From positions 8,886,547 through 8,950,546 of the forward strand of contig CM039198.1 in the NCBI GenBank assembly GCA_008360975.2: a stretch of 64,000 bases of DNA. Direction: 5' to 3'. Position numbers and translations under genes: made by a program. Source of the stretch: Lichenostomus cassidix (lineage: Eukaryota; Chordata; Aves; Passeriformes; Meliphagidae). Shown piece after piece: positions 35,301 through 45,480 of this stretch. The notes under the pieces are model-generated. The model was not told the DNA's origin and did no database searches. It was given only the letters and a program-made list of their open reading frames with translations. Position 1 is the stretch's first letter. The number at the start of each line of letters is the position of its first letter.

Positions 35301-37439
35301 CATGAGGATCTTCCCTCCACGTGTCTGGTGATGTGCAGCATTGGCTTTGCTTTTGCCTGACCTTGGTGCCCTTCAGAGCAAGACTGATTCACAAAAACTT
35401 CTGTATTAGCAGGACACAAGGATTTTTTTATGCTCTGCTGAGGGGTGGTGAGTGAAGACAGAATGACCCATAACAGGAGACTCCATCCTTCATCCTCAGC
35501 CCCCCAGGCTGGTGTAGGCTGCAGTGGTCACTGCACTGGTCACTGGCCAACTCCATCCCTGTGCTCTGGGCTGAATGTGCCCCAAACAGCTTGAGGTTTC
35601 TGGAAATGTGGGTTTTTCTGAGGTTATGCAAACTCTGACTTTACAAAAGCTTGCAGATTTTTCAAAGCCCATATTTTTTGAAGGACAGCCACAGGGACAT
35701 CCCTAATAAAATGCCTGCTCCAAACTGGGAAAGACAGGGAAGAAATTTTAAGGAAAAATTTGCTTGAACTGTTTAACTTAGCTGAAAGTTATTTTTGTTT
35801 CTAGCCTCATCCCAGAAAGAGGCAGGTCATTTTAGATATAAATTAAAGAGAAAATATTGCTGAAGGCAGATTTTTCACCTGTAAAATTTCATCTCAAATC
35901 ATTAAAATTTGGCAAAGCTGTGTAAACAACTGAGGCTAAGAAACATTAAGCAGCTTTAAAACTTGATACTGTATTGCAGATATTCATAGGCAATTACATC
36001 ACATCAAAATAAAAAGTTTTAACTAATATTAAAAACATTATGATTAAAATAGGCCAGAATTCAAGTTACTACCATGTGTAAATGTAGATATGACTGCCTT
36101 TCATTTCATGGTTGCCCACTATTTTTTTCAAATACCCTGTTTGAAATCTTGTCAAGAATTAAGTGGCAAGAGGTGAATAGCCTGAAAAAAGGATGTGCTA
36201 TGGGATGTTTATGCTGCCTTTGAGGAACACTCCATAGCTCACTGACAGTAGTATCTCAGGACTCTTTATCAGGAATATAGTAAGCCAGATAGATGCTAAA
36301 ATTCAAAACGTATTTGCTGTGGACCTCTGAGATCTGGTGCTCTGTGATCCACTGCAAAAGCAAAGCCATCCCAAAACTGACCTGAAGAAAGTACTTGCAC
36401 ATTTTGGTGAAATCCTGGAAGTTCAGAATAGCAGAGGTGAGAGGCAGCTTTCATCTGCTAAACTGTGCTTTAAAAAAAACCAAAAAAACAAAACCAAAAC
36501 TGAAACGGTGTAATTAATATTGTATCTAATGAATTTTGGAATCCTTCATTGTTTCTTGCTCTTTTTTTGCAGCCATTGCAATCTTTTTGCCCATAAAAAA
36601 TGGGTCTGCTCAACTGGTCAAAACAAACTAATTCTGTTATATTCTGACACCAAGACCATAATAATGAAGTGAACAGAAGTTGGATTTTCTTCAGTGAATT
36701 ACTGAGAGGCAAATTTAAAACGGTATTACAAATACTACCTCCTAATTACAATGGAAATGATGAGCACCTGTAATCATGCCTCACAGCTATGTTTGCTAAT
36801 GTGAAGGCAAAGCAGAGGAGTATTTTGGCATTTTTCATCTCATTTTTAGTGTAGTCTTCAGTTTTCAGACCAGCTGGAGCTGGAGAAAATAACATTCATT
36901 GCCTCCAATACAAATAGGCTGTGCTGCATTGACCAAGCCTTTGACCTGTTTTGCTGTAAAAAAGCCAAGTCCCCACCAAAGTCCTGCAGGCACAGAGAGC
37001 AATCCGTGGCACTCTGCTTCCTTTCAATACAAACTTGGGCATTAATCACAGGTTTGGTGCACTAAATGTTTCTAATTAACATCCAGCTGAGAACCACATG
37101 TGCTCAGCCCATGTTCAAAGGCTTGAGCAGCACAGGTAACCTCAGGAATACCACAGACAGATGCCAGGACACAGCTGAGCTGAAAGTCAGGCAAGATTGG
37201 CCATGTTAAGCAAAGAGAAGGCAGAGCAGCAGTTGTGACTGAAGACTGAGTGGACCATGGCTCTGTCCCTGTGCCTTGTGGTGTCCTGGGGAGGGGAGGA
37301 TTTTGTTCCACTGGAGAGTGTGCCATCACATCTCTCACTGCACTCAAGTCCCTGGCTGGTGGAGGAAAGTGCTCATGGCCAAGGACTTCTGGAGAGGCCA
37401 GCAATAATTTTTCTGGGAGTAGGAAAAGGCTATACAGTG

Positions 37440-37618
37440 GTCAGTGAGTGGGTTACCCCACAGAGGTGGTCAATGCCCCATACCTGGAAGTGTTCAAGGC
37501 CTGGCTCTGAGCAACCTGGTCTAGTTGGGGTGGAACAAGATTAAGGTCTTTTCCTTTCTTTAAGGTCTCTTCCCTTCTCTAAGGTTTCTTCCAACCCAAA
37601 TATTCTGAGATTCTATGG
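37440..37618 (+). mobile_element. CR1 LINE 3' end with triplicated tail motif, sense
   Basis: 'gtgggttaccccacagaggtgg', 'cctggaagtgttcaaggcc' and 'gagcaacctggtctagttgg' are followed by the CR1 tail. The tail motif 'aaggtctcttccc' occurs three times in a row (about 37542, 37562 and 37581, period 19-20 bp) before 'ttccaacccaaatattct' and the terminal 'gagattctatgggg'. Non-coding. Confidence 0.9.
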
Positions 37619-39111
37619 GGTTTGCATCACTAGCATGGGTTTGTTGCCATCTTTTGGATGCTGCTGCACCTTTTCCTCTCTCAGCTCACAAGGATAAGGT
37701 TTGTTGCAGTCAGGCTGGAAGCTTTGCTGGCCATTCACCTGCTCTGGGGTGAGCTCTGCCTTGTGTCCTCTTAGTGCTTTTAGTGCCATTCCAGGAACTG
37801 TGGTATCTGGGGAACAGCATTTGAAAATTGCTCAGCATTAGTATGCTGACAAGGAGGTAATGGATGTAAAGCATTTGACCTCCTTCTGGCTCCTGTGGCT
37901 GGGACAACTCTGATCTCATTTGCAGCAACGCAGATCCAGAGTGTCTATATTAAGCACATTAAATTTAGTGGAGTTACTCTGAGTTTGTAGTGCTGCACCT
38001 GGTAAATGGGAGATGTCACCTGCAAGGGAAAGGAGTAATGAAGGCAACCTGCAAATGCAAGGATGGAAACAGTTCCCAACAACAGGTCTTTTGCAGGGAT
38101 GGGAAATTTATTGGGAGGTGCTGCAGGCTCAGCTTTATTGAAAACCAGCTCACACTTTTGGTGCTGGAAGTATGGAGTTAGGAATCTTATTACAACCACT
38201 GAGTTTTTAAAACACGTCAAAGGCTACCTGGGGCCTGCCTGGAAGAAGCAGTTCCTCAGAACAGTTTAGAAAAGGTTAAAATATGGGGGAGGCTGAGCTT
38301 TTACTTTCTCATTTTCCCTTTTTTATCTAAGAAGGAAGGGAAGATGGGGAAGACTGAAGAAAATCCCAAAATAAACCAGAAAAGAAGTCTGGGGAATACG
38401 CACTGGAATTTTCACACATGCTCTTACTTTCTACACAGGAGGAAACCCAGAGCTGGGCAAAATCTGGGGCTGTTAGGAAGTTCTGAATCTCTTTCTGCAT
38501 TTCCTTGCTGACCCTAGATAAGAAGTATCCAGCTGAAAGTGCTGCAGGTGTTCAGGGAGAAAAGGGGTGTGATTGAAAATATTTCCCAAGTGCAAAGGTA
38601 GGAGCAGCTCATGCTCAGCAGCAGAATTCCTGTATGCCATGGGATGTCTTGCTGTGTGAGCACTGCTCACTGTGAGCAGCAGTGGGGGAAGGAGGGAAAC
38701 ATTACCTTGCAATAATCGAGTGCATGAAAATTAGTAAGCATTTGCTGTACAAGCCTTGTTTGACTGAATTTCCTCTTCAAGTGAATTTGACAAGCCTGGA
38801 AGATGGTATTACACACAAGAGCTTCTGCTTGCTTCCTGTGCAGCTATTTGCAGCAGCTGCCAAAGACCCAACGAGCTCTGGGCAGGGGAAAATTTCTTCC
38901 ATGTGCTGGTTTGTCAGGTCTTGTACCACAGAACATGTCAGAGACTGGAAACTGCTGCTCTGTAAGAGGGTTTGGTGGCTCCTGAGCTCAGCAGACTTTT
39001 AATGGAGCTCTCAGAAATGAGGTGTGTCTGGGCTGAGCAGTACTTCGTGGCTTTTTACCAGGTTGATATAATAGCCTTGCCCTAGTTCATTGATACAGTT
39101 ACATTTATTTG
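37619..39111. other. Unique non-coding stretch
   Basis: No gene is recognised. Around 37955-38035, 'ttagtggagttactctgag' and what follows weakly resembles a common ancient amniote repeat motif, too short to call. Confidence 0.5.
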
Positions 39112-39161
39112 AAAATAAAATAAAATAAAATAAAATAAAATAAAATAAAATAAAATAAAAT
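39112..39161. repeat. (AAAAT)n microsatellite
   Basis: Ten perfect units of AAAAT (50 bp). No retroposon body that would explain it as an A-rich tail is recognised upstream, so it is treated as a simple repeat. Perfect units suggest recent expansion and likely length polymorphism. Confidence 0.97.
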
Positions 39162-42100
39162 CAGAATAAATTGCAATTGACCAACAGCCTTTCAATGGTG
39201 AGGCTGAGGCAGGGGCTCTGGAGCAGCCCTCTGAACCTTAGCCAGTGTGCTCTGCAGAGAGGAGAGAGGATTCTTCAACAGAAAATACTATTTGTTTCTG
39301 CCTTTTTTCCATGAATGCTGACCTGACTTCCTTAGCAATTACCTGGAGGTGATGAACAGGAAACAACTCCACTGGTCAGATCAGAAACAGCCCAGGCTTT
39401 ATCAAAGCCTCTCTAATTCGGAAAACTGAGTTTACCACAAAATGCTTCAATGTAAAGTGTCTTAGGAAAAAACCAAACCTGAGATGTTGCTTCATTTCTG
39501 CCAGGAGGTCCCCTAGAGCTCTGGAGTTGGTTTAAGGACATGGTTTAAGCAGTTATCTCAAGGAAATTGTCAGCTCTAGCCTGCCTTGGCCCAAACCCAA
39601 AAGCACAAGCAACACTGAAGGTGTGGATGACAATGACCATGTGTATTGTGTTTCCTTTTGTGTGGATCTTATGGCTTAGCTGGGGTCAGACAAAGCTCCC
39701 CAGCCCACAGCTCAGAGGGTGCTGAGGCATTGTTAGGAGTGGCTCTCATGCTGGCTGTCAGCACACTGAGGAGGCTGAGCTTCAGCTGATACCCAATTAA
39801 CTGATTATCCCAAAGGGAATTGAAAATGAAGGTTATCTTTCAACTTGTGATGAGCTTCCAAATAAATATTCAACATGCATTTAATAAGACAGTTTTATGC
39901 ATTATTTAAGTACGAATTGATGGGTGGAACACGAAAGACTACACTGCTGCTGCTGAGGTTTGAAAGGCAAGAGCAAATATCTGGTGAATGAGGTCTTAAA
40001 GGAGATTTGCACCTCTCATTTTACTGGCATATTATTTACACAGTAATCATGGAAAGAATTTTAGTAAGAATTCATTTCTGCATTTTGGTTGGTTGGGGAG
40101 TTTTTTGTTTTTGAAACATGACTAGCAAGAGCTCCAGCTTCCACCTCAGAGCAAGATCAGCTCTCCTGGGGTCTGTGCCTTGGAGTTTTGTGCCTGGGTC
40201 AGAGAGAAGGACTGGCTCATGTCATGGTTCATGGCTGTGGTTAAATCTTTTCCCTTCAACTTGGAGTGTTCCATTCTCCTCTTGCTTCTGCTGTATTTCA
40301 GGATGGACATTGCTGGGGCAGAGCTCCTCTCTGAAGAGTGAAACTGCTGCGGCAGTACAACCCAGCTTCTCAAAGGAATTTTGAGTGTTGCAGTGGGAAG
40401 TCTGGGCTGTTGCCTCATTCAGACTGTTGATGGATTGATCGTGCTGTTTACAGAGCAACAATGTGCTCTATTCACATGGAGAAATCACGTCTGCCTGGGG
40501 GCTGCAAGGATTTATCCCTGTGCCAGGGATGTCTGACACACGTGTCAGCAATGCCCATTTTCAACCTGTACCTTTCCCTTCCCTAACATATTTGCTCCTC
40601 CAAAAATATTACCTGAGACCTTGATGATATATTTTCACTTGGTCACATCCCTGCCAGAAACCCAGACCTGGACCAAAGCACAGTGGTTTCAGCACAATGA
40701 AATGTCATTGCAGCTCTTCTCCCATGGGATAACCCAGAGGGATTAGCCCTGCAGTCCTGGGAGAAGCCACTCGGGGAATTCAATAAACCAGTGACCTCTG
40801 AGATAGGGGTGAGAACAAGGAGGAGAGGAGGAAAGTGGGTTTTCTCCGTGCAGTCTTTCTGCCTCTTCAGTGCTTCGTTGTTTGGCTGCCCAGTGGGACT
40901 CAGCTCCTCCAGGCAGTGCAGGGAAGGCTCTGTTTGCCCTAACACCACGAGGTATTCCAAATATTATTTTAGGCACTTTTTTATTTTTACTTTTTTTTAA
41001 AGAAGAGGTGCTAAAAGAAAAGGTAAAAATAAAGGGTCTGTCCTGATTTGTGGGACTTGCTTTTTCAGCTCTCTCTTTTAAGTAATTTATTAATCTAGCT
41101 GGGGCTTTGGTTTTACAAAATGTTTTTCCCTCCAAAGGAAAAGCTGCCAATGTGTTATTAAAGGGAGGTCAGATCCCAATGACCTTTTCCTTGTTGGTTC
41201 AGTGTTTGCAGAGCAAACATAAAGAGTGGGTTTTGTTCAAGGATGCTGTTGAGAAACAAGAACTCAAGTTCAATTTGCCTTTTCCCTCCCTCTTCCATTC
41301 AGTGCAACATGACCTATTTTCTGTGTATATGCATTTTCCCAGTCTAATTTATCTAACACTGAGTATTTGCATTTTCATTACTTATAAGAAAGATTGCATC
41401 TCCATTTTAATTGAAAAAATCACCTGTTTTATTTGAAATATAAATAATTGTCAAATGTTTTCACTGATGGTTATGGAGATTTGTTTTAAAGCCATTATTT
41501 TGCATCTGATATTTTGATGCTTCCTTTAATTTGGTGCATGTAACCATATTTCTTAATATCTTTAAATGATCTCAAGCATATCAAAAAGGTAGATTTTTCA
41601 AAATAGCTCAGAACCAGAACTCTGAGTAATTGGTTTTTACTTTTAGTTGTTAAACTAAAAAAATGCTTCTTAATTTGTTTCTGACAGTGCTAAGAGAAAG
41701 ATTATTCAGCAGAACAAATAGGGGACCCTAAATGTTTAGTTTGATTCATTTTGCTTCAGCTGCATGCTCTGAAACCATTTAAATCCCTCCTTAAAAAATA
41801 AATGCTGGTGATTTTTCTGAAATAAATGTATAGGAGGGAAAAAACTTAAACATTTCAAAACTTCTTCAAAATGCTAAATAGAAACATTTTTTCTTTTCTC
41901 AAAGATGCCCATTTTTCCTCTCTTAAAGAAGTTCTGGTCTACTTTACCATGTAGTAGTTACTATGAGATGGTTCCTATTCCTAGTTACTGTAGGTTCCCT
42001 AAAATATCATCAGATAAAAAGGTGTCTCTGGAAGGTGATTCAGCCTTTCTGCCTTTCTCTAATAACCATAGGGATAACTGTCCTAAATTATTTCATATAT

Positions 42101-43309
42101 TTAAGGGGAGGGACAAAGGTGGGCCTGTAGATGTGCTATGTTAAGCTCAGCTGATACTGTGCAGTGTTTAAACAGGCTCACCTGCACATTTAGGGTGTAA
42201 ATATTTTGTGCTGCAGAGCAGAGGCATCAGGAAACAGTGGAGCTCATCAGGGAAAGGCATTAACATCAGGAGCAATATGTAGATTAGTTGATATTAACAA
42301 CCCCATTGATTTAGATGAAGCTGATGAGCCTGCACAGGAGGTTCCTTCTCAGCACCAGTATCGACCTTGGCAGGGGCAGGAGAGGTCAGGCTGTGAAATA
42401 TGGAAACACTGCTGAGGGCTCATGGTGCTTTTAAGGTGTGCATGTGTGTATCAATACCAAAACTTCATTGAAGTCCAACAGGGGTGTTCCATCCTCTTTT
42501 GCTGTTCCTGCTGGGTACCCTAAAATACCACATTTTGTTTTGCCTGGTGCTGGCAGTGCAGGAAGTGGGTGAACTGATTCTCACAGGAAATGATGTTCAG
42601 ATAGCTTAAGGCATGGTGGAAAATATTTAAACACAAGGTGTCGTAGCAAGTTTGCTGCTTATTTTGGAAGAAGGGCTAACAGTGTTTTGATTATCTCTGA
42701 GCATGCTAAGCTGACTCAGTGCAATGTAATTAATGAGGCCACCTTCCATTAGAGGACAGTGGGAAGAGCTATTGGTAATTACTTCACAGGCATCAGAGAA
42801 ATATTGCTGAAACAGGAGCTCTCAGTGCCCAGGTGATGATTACTCTGCTGCAGGAGCTGCTGCTGCTGCTGGTGACTGAGGCAGCACAGGGTGAGCAGAT
42901 GGAGCTGCTGCTGCTGCCCAGAGCATCATCCCTGTGGACTTTGCTGGCTCAAGGAGCAGGTATTTGCTCACACCATCATAACCCCTCTCCACTGGCAGTG
43001 TTTCCTGGGACCTCTGGGGACAGACTGAGCATCTGGGGACAACCTGGGCTCAAGCCATTGCTCCTGAGTGAGGATATGCTTGGTGGGCAGTTTTGAACTT
43101 TGCAGTGGCATGGATGCATTTCAGAAAATGCTGGAATGACATACAAGGTGTTGAATACAGAGATAATGCTGGCTTGCCTTGCTGCCAAACAGTGGAGAAA
43201 AGTCCAGCTGTTTTACCAACTTGCCTCAATTTCCCCATAATTAAACTTACAGGTGGAGTGGCCTGGGAGAGACTCTTTGTTATTCCCTCGTCCATTTGTT
43301 CAGAGACAT
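39162..43309. other. Unique non-coding stretch
   Basis: No gene or clear transposon over about 4.1 kb. AT-rich parts at 39790-40110 and 41330-41900 might be conserved non-coding DNA or old repeats. The plus frame starting at 42833 is leucine-rich only because of two (CTG)n tracts (about 42847-42927). Confidence 0.5.
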
Positions 43310-43545
43310 GGACATGTGAGAGCTGGAAACATCTAAAGCCTTATCTAGCCTGACCTGCTGTGAATAGCAGACTATAAACTTCTGTCCATTAACCTCAACA
43401 CTGAGCCCACTAACTCATTTCTGGCTGAAACATCTTTTCCACTCTCAGTCTTTAGAGACCATGTGGTGGAAAGCCCACCATTACCCTTAACAGCTTCTTT
43501 TAATGTCTAGCCTGTGTCTCCAGTTAAAACAGTAATTATCTCTGC
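43310..43545 (-). mobile_element. Ancient CR1 (L3-like) 3' end, antisense
   Basis: In antisense form: 'ttatctagcctgacctgctg', 'gactataaacttctgtcc', 'tcaacactgagcccactaac', 'gtggtggaaagcccaccatt' and 'acccttaacagcttctttt'. This is the same old CR1 3' end family as at 13890-14242 and 18000-18235, strongly decayed and non-coding. The right boundary is approximate. Confidence 0.78.
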
Positions 43546-44834
43546 TGCTCCTGCTGTATCTGATCTGTGGCTCACTGCAGTTTGCAGTGAACATGAGGAG
43601 GTCAGGGCTCAGCTGGGAGGTTCCTGTAGGGCAGGAGGGAGATGCTGTGGGTTGAGGGGATGGATGCAGGAAGTGTGAGGTGTGAGGGTTGCAGGGTCCT
43701 GACCATGTTTTAAGCAGTAGCCCTTAGCACTGGGTTTATTGGTGGCTCACTGAGGGCTCAGTGCTGCTGTCCCAGAGGGTTTCAGGGGTGTTGGCAGAAT
43801 AGGATTGGATCCTGGGAATCACTGGAACTGCTGCTTTGGCTGTGCATAGCTTCAGGGCTGATTCAGCAGGGTCCTGCAGGGTTGTCTTTGTCAAACTAGA
43901 TGAGAAAGTGTGGTGTCCCCCCAGGCTTTGCCTGGCTGCAGGGCTTCTCTTTGTTATCACAAGCCTAAGTTCACTCACAAAATCATTCAGCTTCTTGTTT
44001 ATCTATTTCCTTGGGCTCCATAATTAGAACTGCTGCTGAGACAGCAAAGCCTGGTTTGGGAGACCACCAGCACAGCCTGTGGGAGAACACTGAGGCCCTC
44101 CATGCAGGGATGTTCTTTTTCAGCAGAGTAACTCTGGCAGTCAAGGAAGAGATTTGCCTTTCTTGGGATTGAACAAACACAGTGAGGCACAGCCTGCTCT
44201 GCACTCCTGCAGGGCTGCCTGAGCAAAGGGGCAGCAGCCCACTGGCTCCAGCCAGGAGACCCATATTTCACCTGGGAAAATCTGTGGGGAAATATTGTGA
44301 CAGGGAGCCTGGAGGCTGGAGGTGGCCTCATGAACAGCTTTGGATTGACCATCTCTGTTTTCAGGGTGAGTTTTTTTGGAGCTTGTCATTTGTAAGGGCA
44401 TTGATTTTAATGTGTTTTCTTTGGCTGGTGATTTGACACCGAAGGAATTGGCTCCAAGAAGGAATGGCATTCCTTGGGCTTTCACCTCAGCATGCCTTTA
44501 CTGGAAGCTCTGGCTGTCAGTGGTACCCAGAGAGAGCTTTGTTGATGAAAACCGTTCCTCCCATGAAAGTGCTGAAATAATAAGCCATTTGTTTGGAGAA
44601 TTGTCATCTTCCCCATGGACAGATGCCATTTTGAGTGAAACCATCTCAAACAGCACACACAACTCACAGACCTTGCACAGCCACGTGGCAAAGAAGAGAT
44701 TGCCCTAAGAGAGTTCCCTAGCAGAGTGGAGATTGCCAGACATTCATGAGCTGATGGATAACTGATATCAGTAAATGTTCACAACTGGATGCTCATGAAA
44801 GCCTTGGAGCAGCTATGGAGACTGGGATTTGTTT
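43546..44834. other. Unique non-coding stretch
   Basis: No gene or clear repeat is recognised. Frames on both strands around 44000-44700 have no recognisable domain. Confidence 0.55.
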
Positions 44835-45015
44835 CACAGAATCAGTAAAGGCTGGAAAAGCCCTCTGAGATCATTGAGTTCAACCATTAACCCTCACTGC
44901 CAGATTCACCATTAAATTGTGTCCCTAAGCACCACACCTACACATTTTTTGAATGCTTCCAGGGCTGGTGATTCCATGGACAGCCTGTTCCAATGCTGTC
45001 CTTCTCACCCCCCTC
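44835..45015 (-). mobile_element. CR1 LINE 3' end, antisense
   Basis: It begins 'tcacagaatcagtaaaggctgg' and continues 'aaaagccctctgagatcattg', 'agttcaaccattaaccctcac', 'cctaagcaccacacctacac', 'tgcttccagggctggtgatt' and 'cagcctgttccaatgctg'. This is the antisense tail of a CR1 subfamily distinct from the ttggaagagacc type. 5'-truncated and non-coding. Confidence 0.92.
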
Positions 45016-45169
45016 ATTTCTATCAGGTTGGTGTTTGCATCAGAGGCCATTTCAGTGGGTAACACTCTTTGGCAAAGAACAAAGTCAATGACCCTGCACA
45101 CAGCACAATGGGTTTTGTTCTCATCTTGGATACACGTTGGAGGACAACTCAGCTGTAATGGGATGAGCT

Positions 45170-45480
45170 AAGGTCTGGAATGAGAGTCAGGCTTTAAGAG
45201 CTCAGGCTGTTTGGCTTGCTGAAAAGAAAGTTTGGAGGCAGTGTGGTGGGTAAAGGTAGGTAATTCCCTGCACCAGGAGATGTGGAACAGAGAGAAAAGA
45301 AGATCCAGTGGATGGATGTTGAAGTTAGGTTGGAAGTAAGACATCTGTGGAGCAACACAGTAATTACCCAGTGGAACAGCTGACCAGGACAAGAGGGAAA
45401 TTAATTCTAGCTCAGATACTTCACCTCAGACCTGGATATCTTTCTGGAAGGGATGATCTAGTTCAGCTGTGTATGAGCTG
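45170..45480 (+). mobile_element. Ancient CR1 (L3-like) 3' region, sense
   Basis: Decayed motifs follow the old CR1 order: 'gagctcaggctgtttggctt', 'gctgaaaagaaagtttggag', 'gatccagtggatggatgttg', 'gttggaagtaagacatctg', 'agtaattacccagtggaaca' and 'gaaattaattctagctcaga'. The plus frame starting inside it at 45347 (159 codons) is not the CR1 frame and has no recognisable domain. Confidence 0.62.

Larger units (their letters stand above)
27996..37439. other. Long unique non-coding stretch
   Basis: About 9.4 kb without a recognisable gene, RNA gene or clear transposon, the longest repeat-poor part of the window. It contains a purine-rich tract (32092-32145), a tract with repeated gtataaaa/gtacaaaa motifs at about 33820-33900, an A/C-rich stretch (36471-36500), and two AT-rich blocks listed separately as candidate regulatory elements. 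Open frames are short and unconvincing. Low repeat density could mean selection against insertions. Confidence 0.5.

Noticed and set aside
37955..38035. Weak resemblance to a common ancient amniote repeat (ggagttactc motif)
   Set aside because: Too short and diverged to separate from chance by eye.
42833..43096. Leucine-rich frame that looks like a signal peptide
   Set aside because: The leucines come from (CTG)n tracts; the rest of the frame has no coding character.
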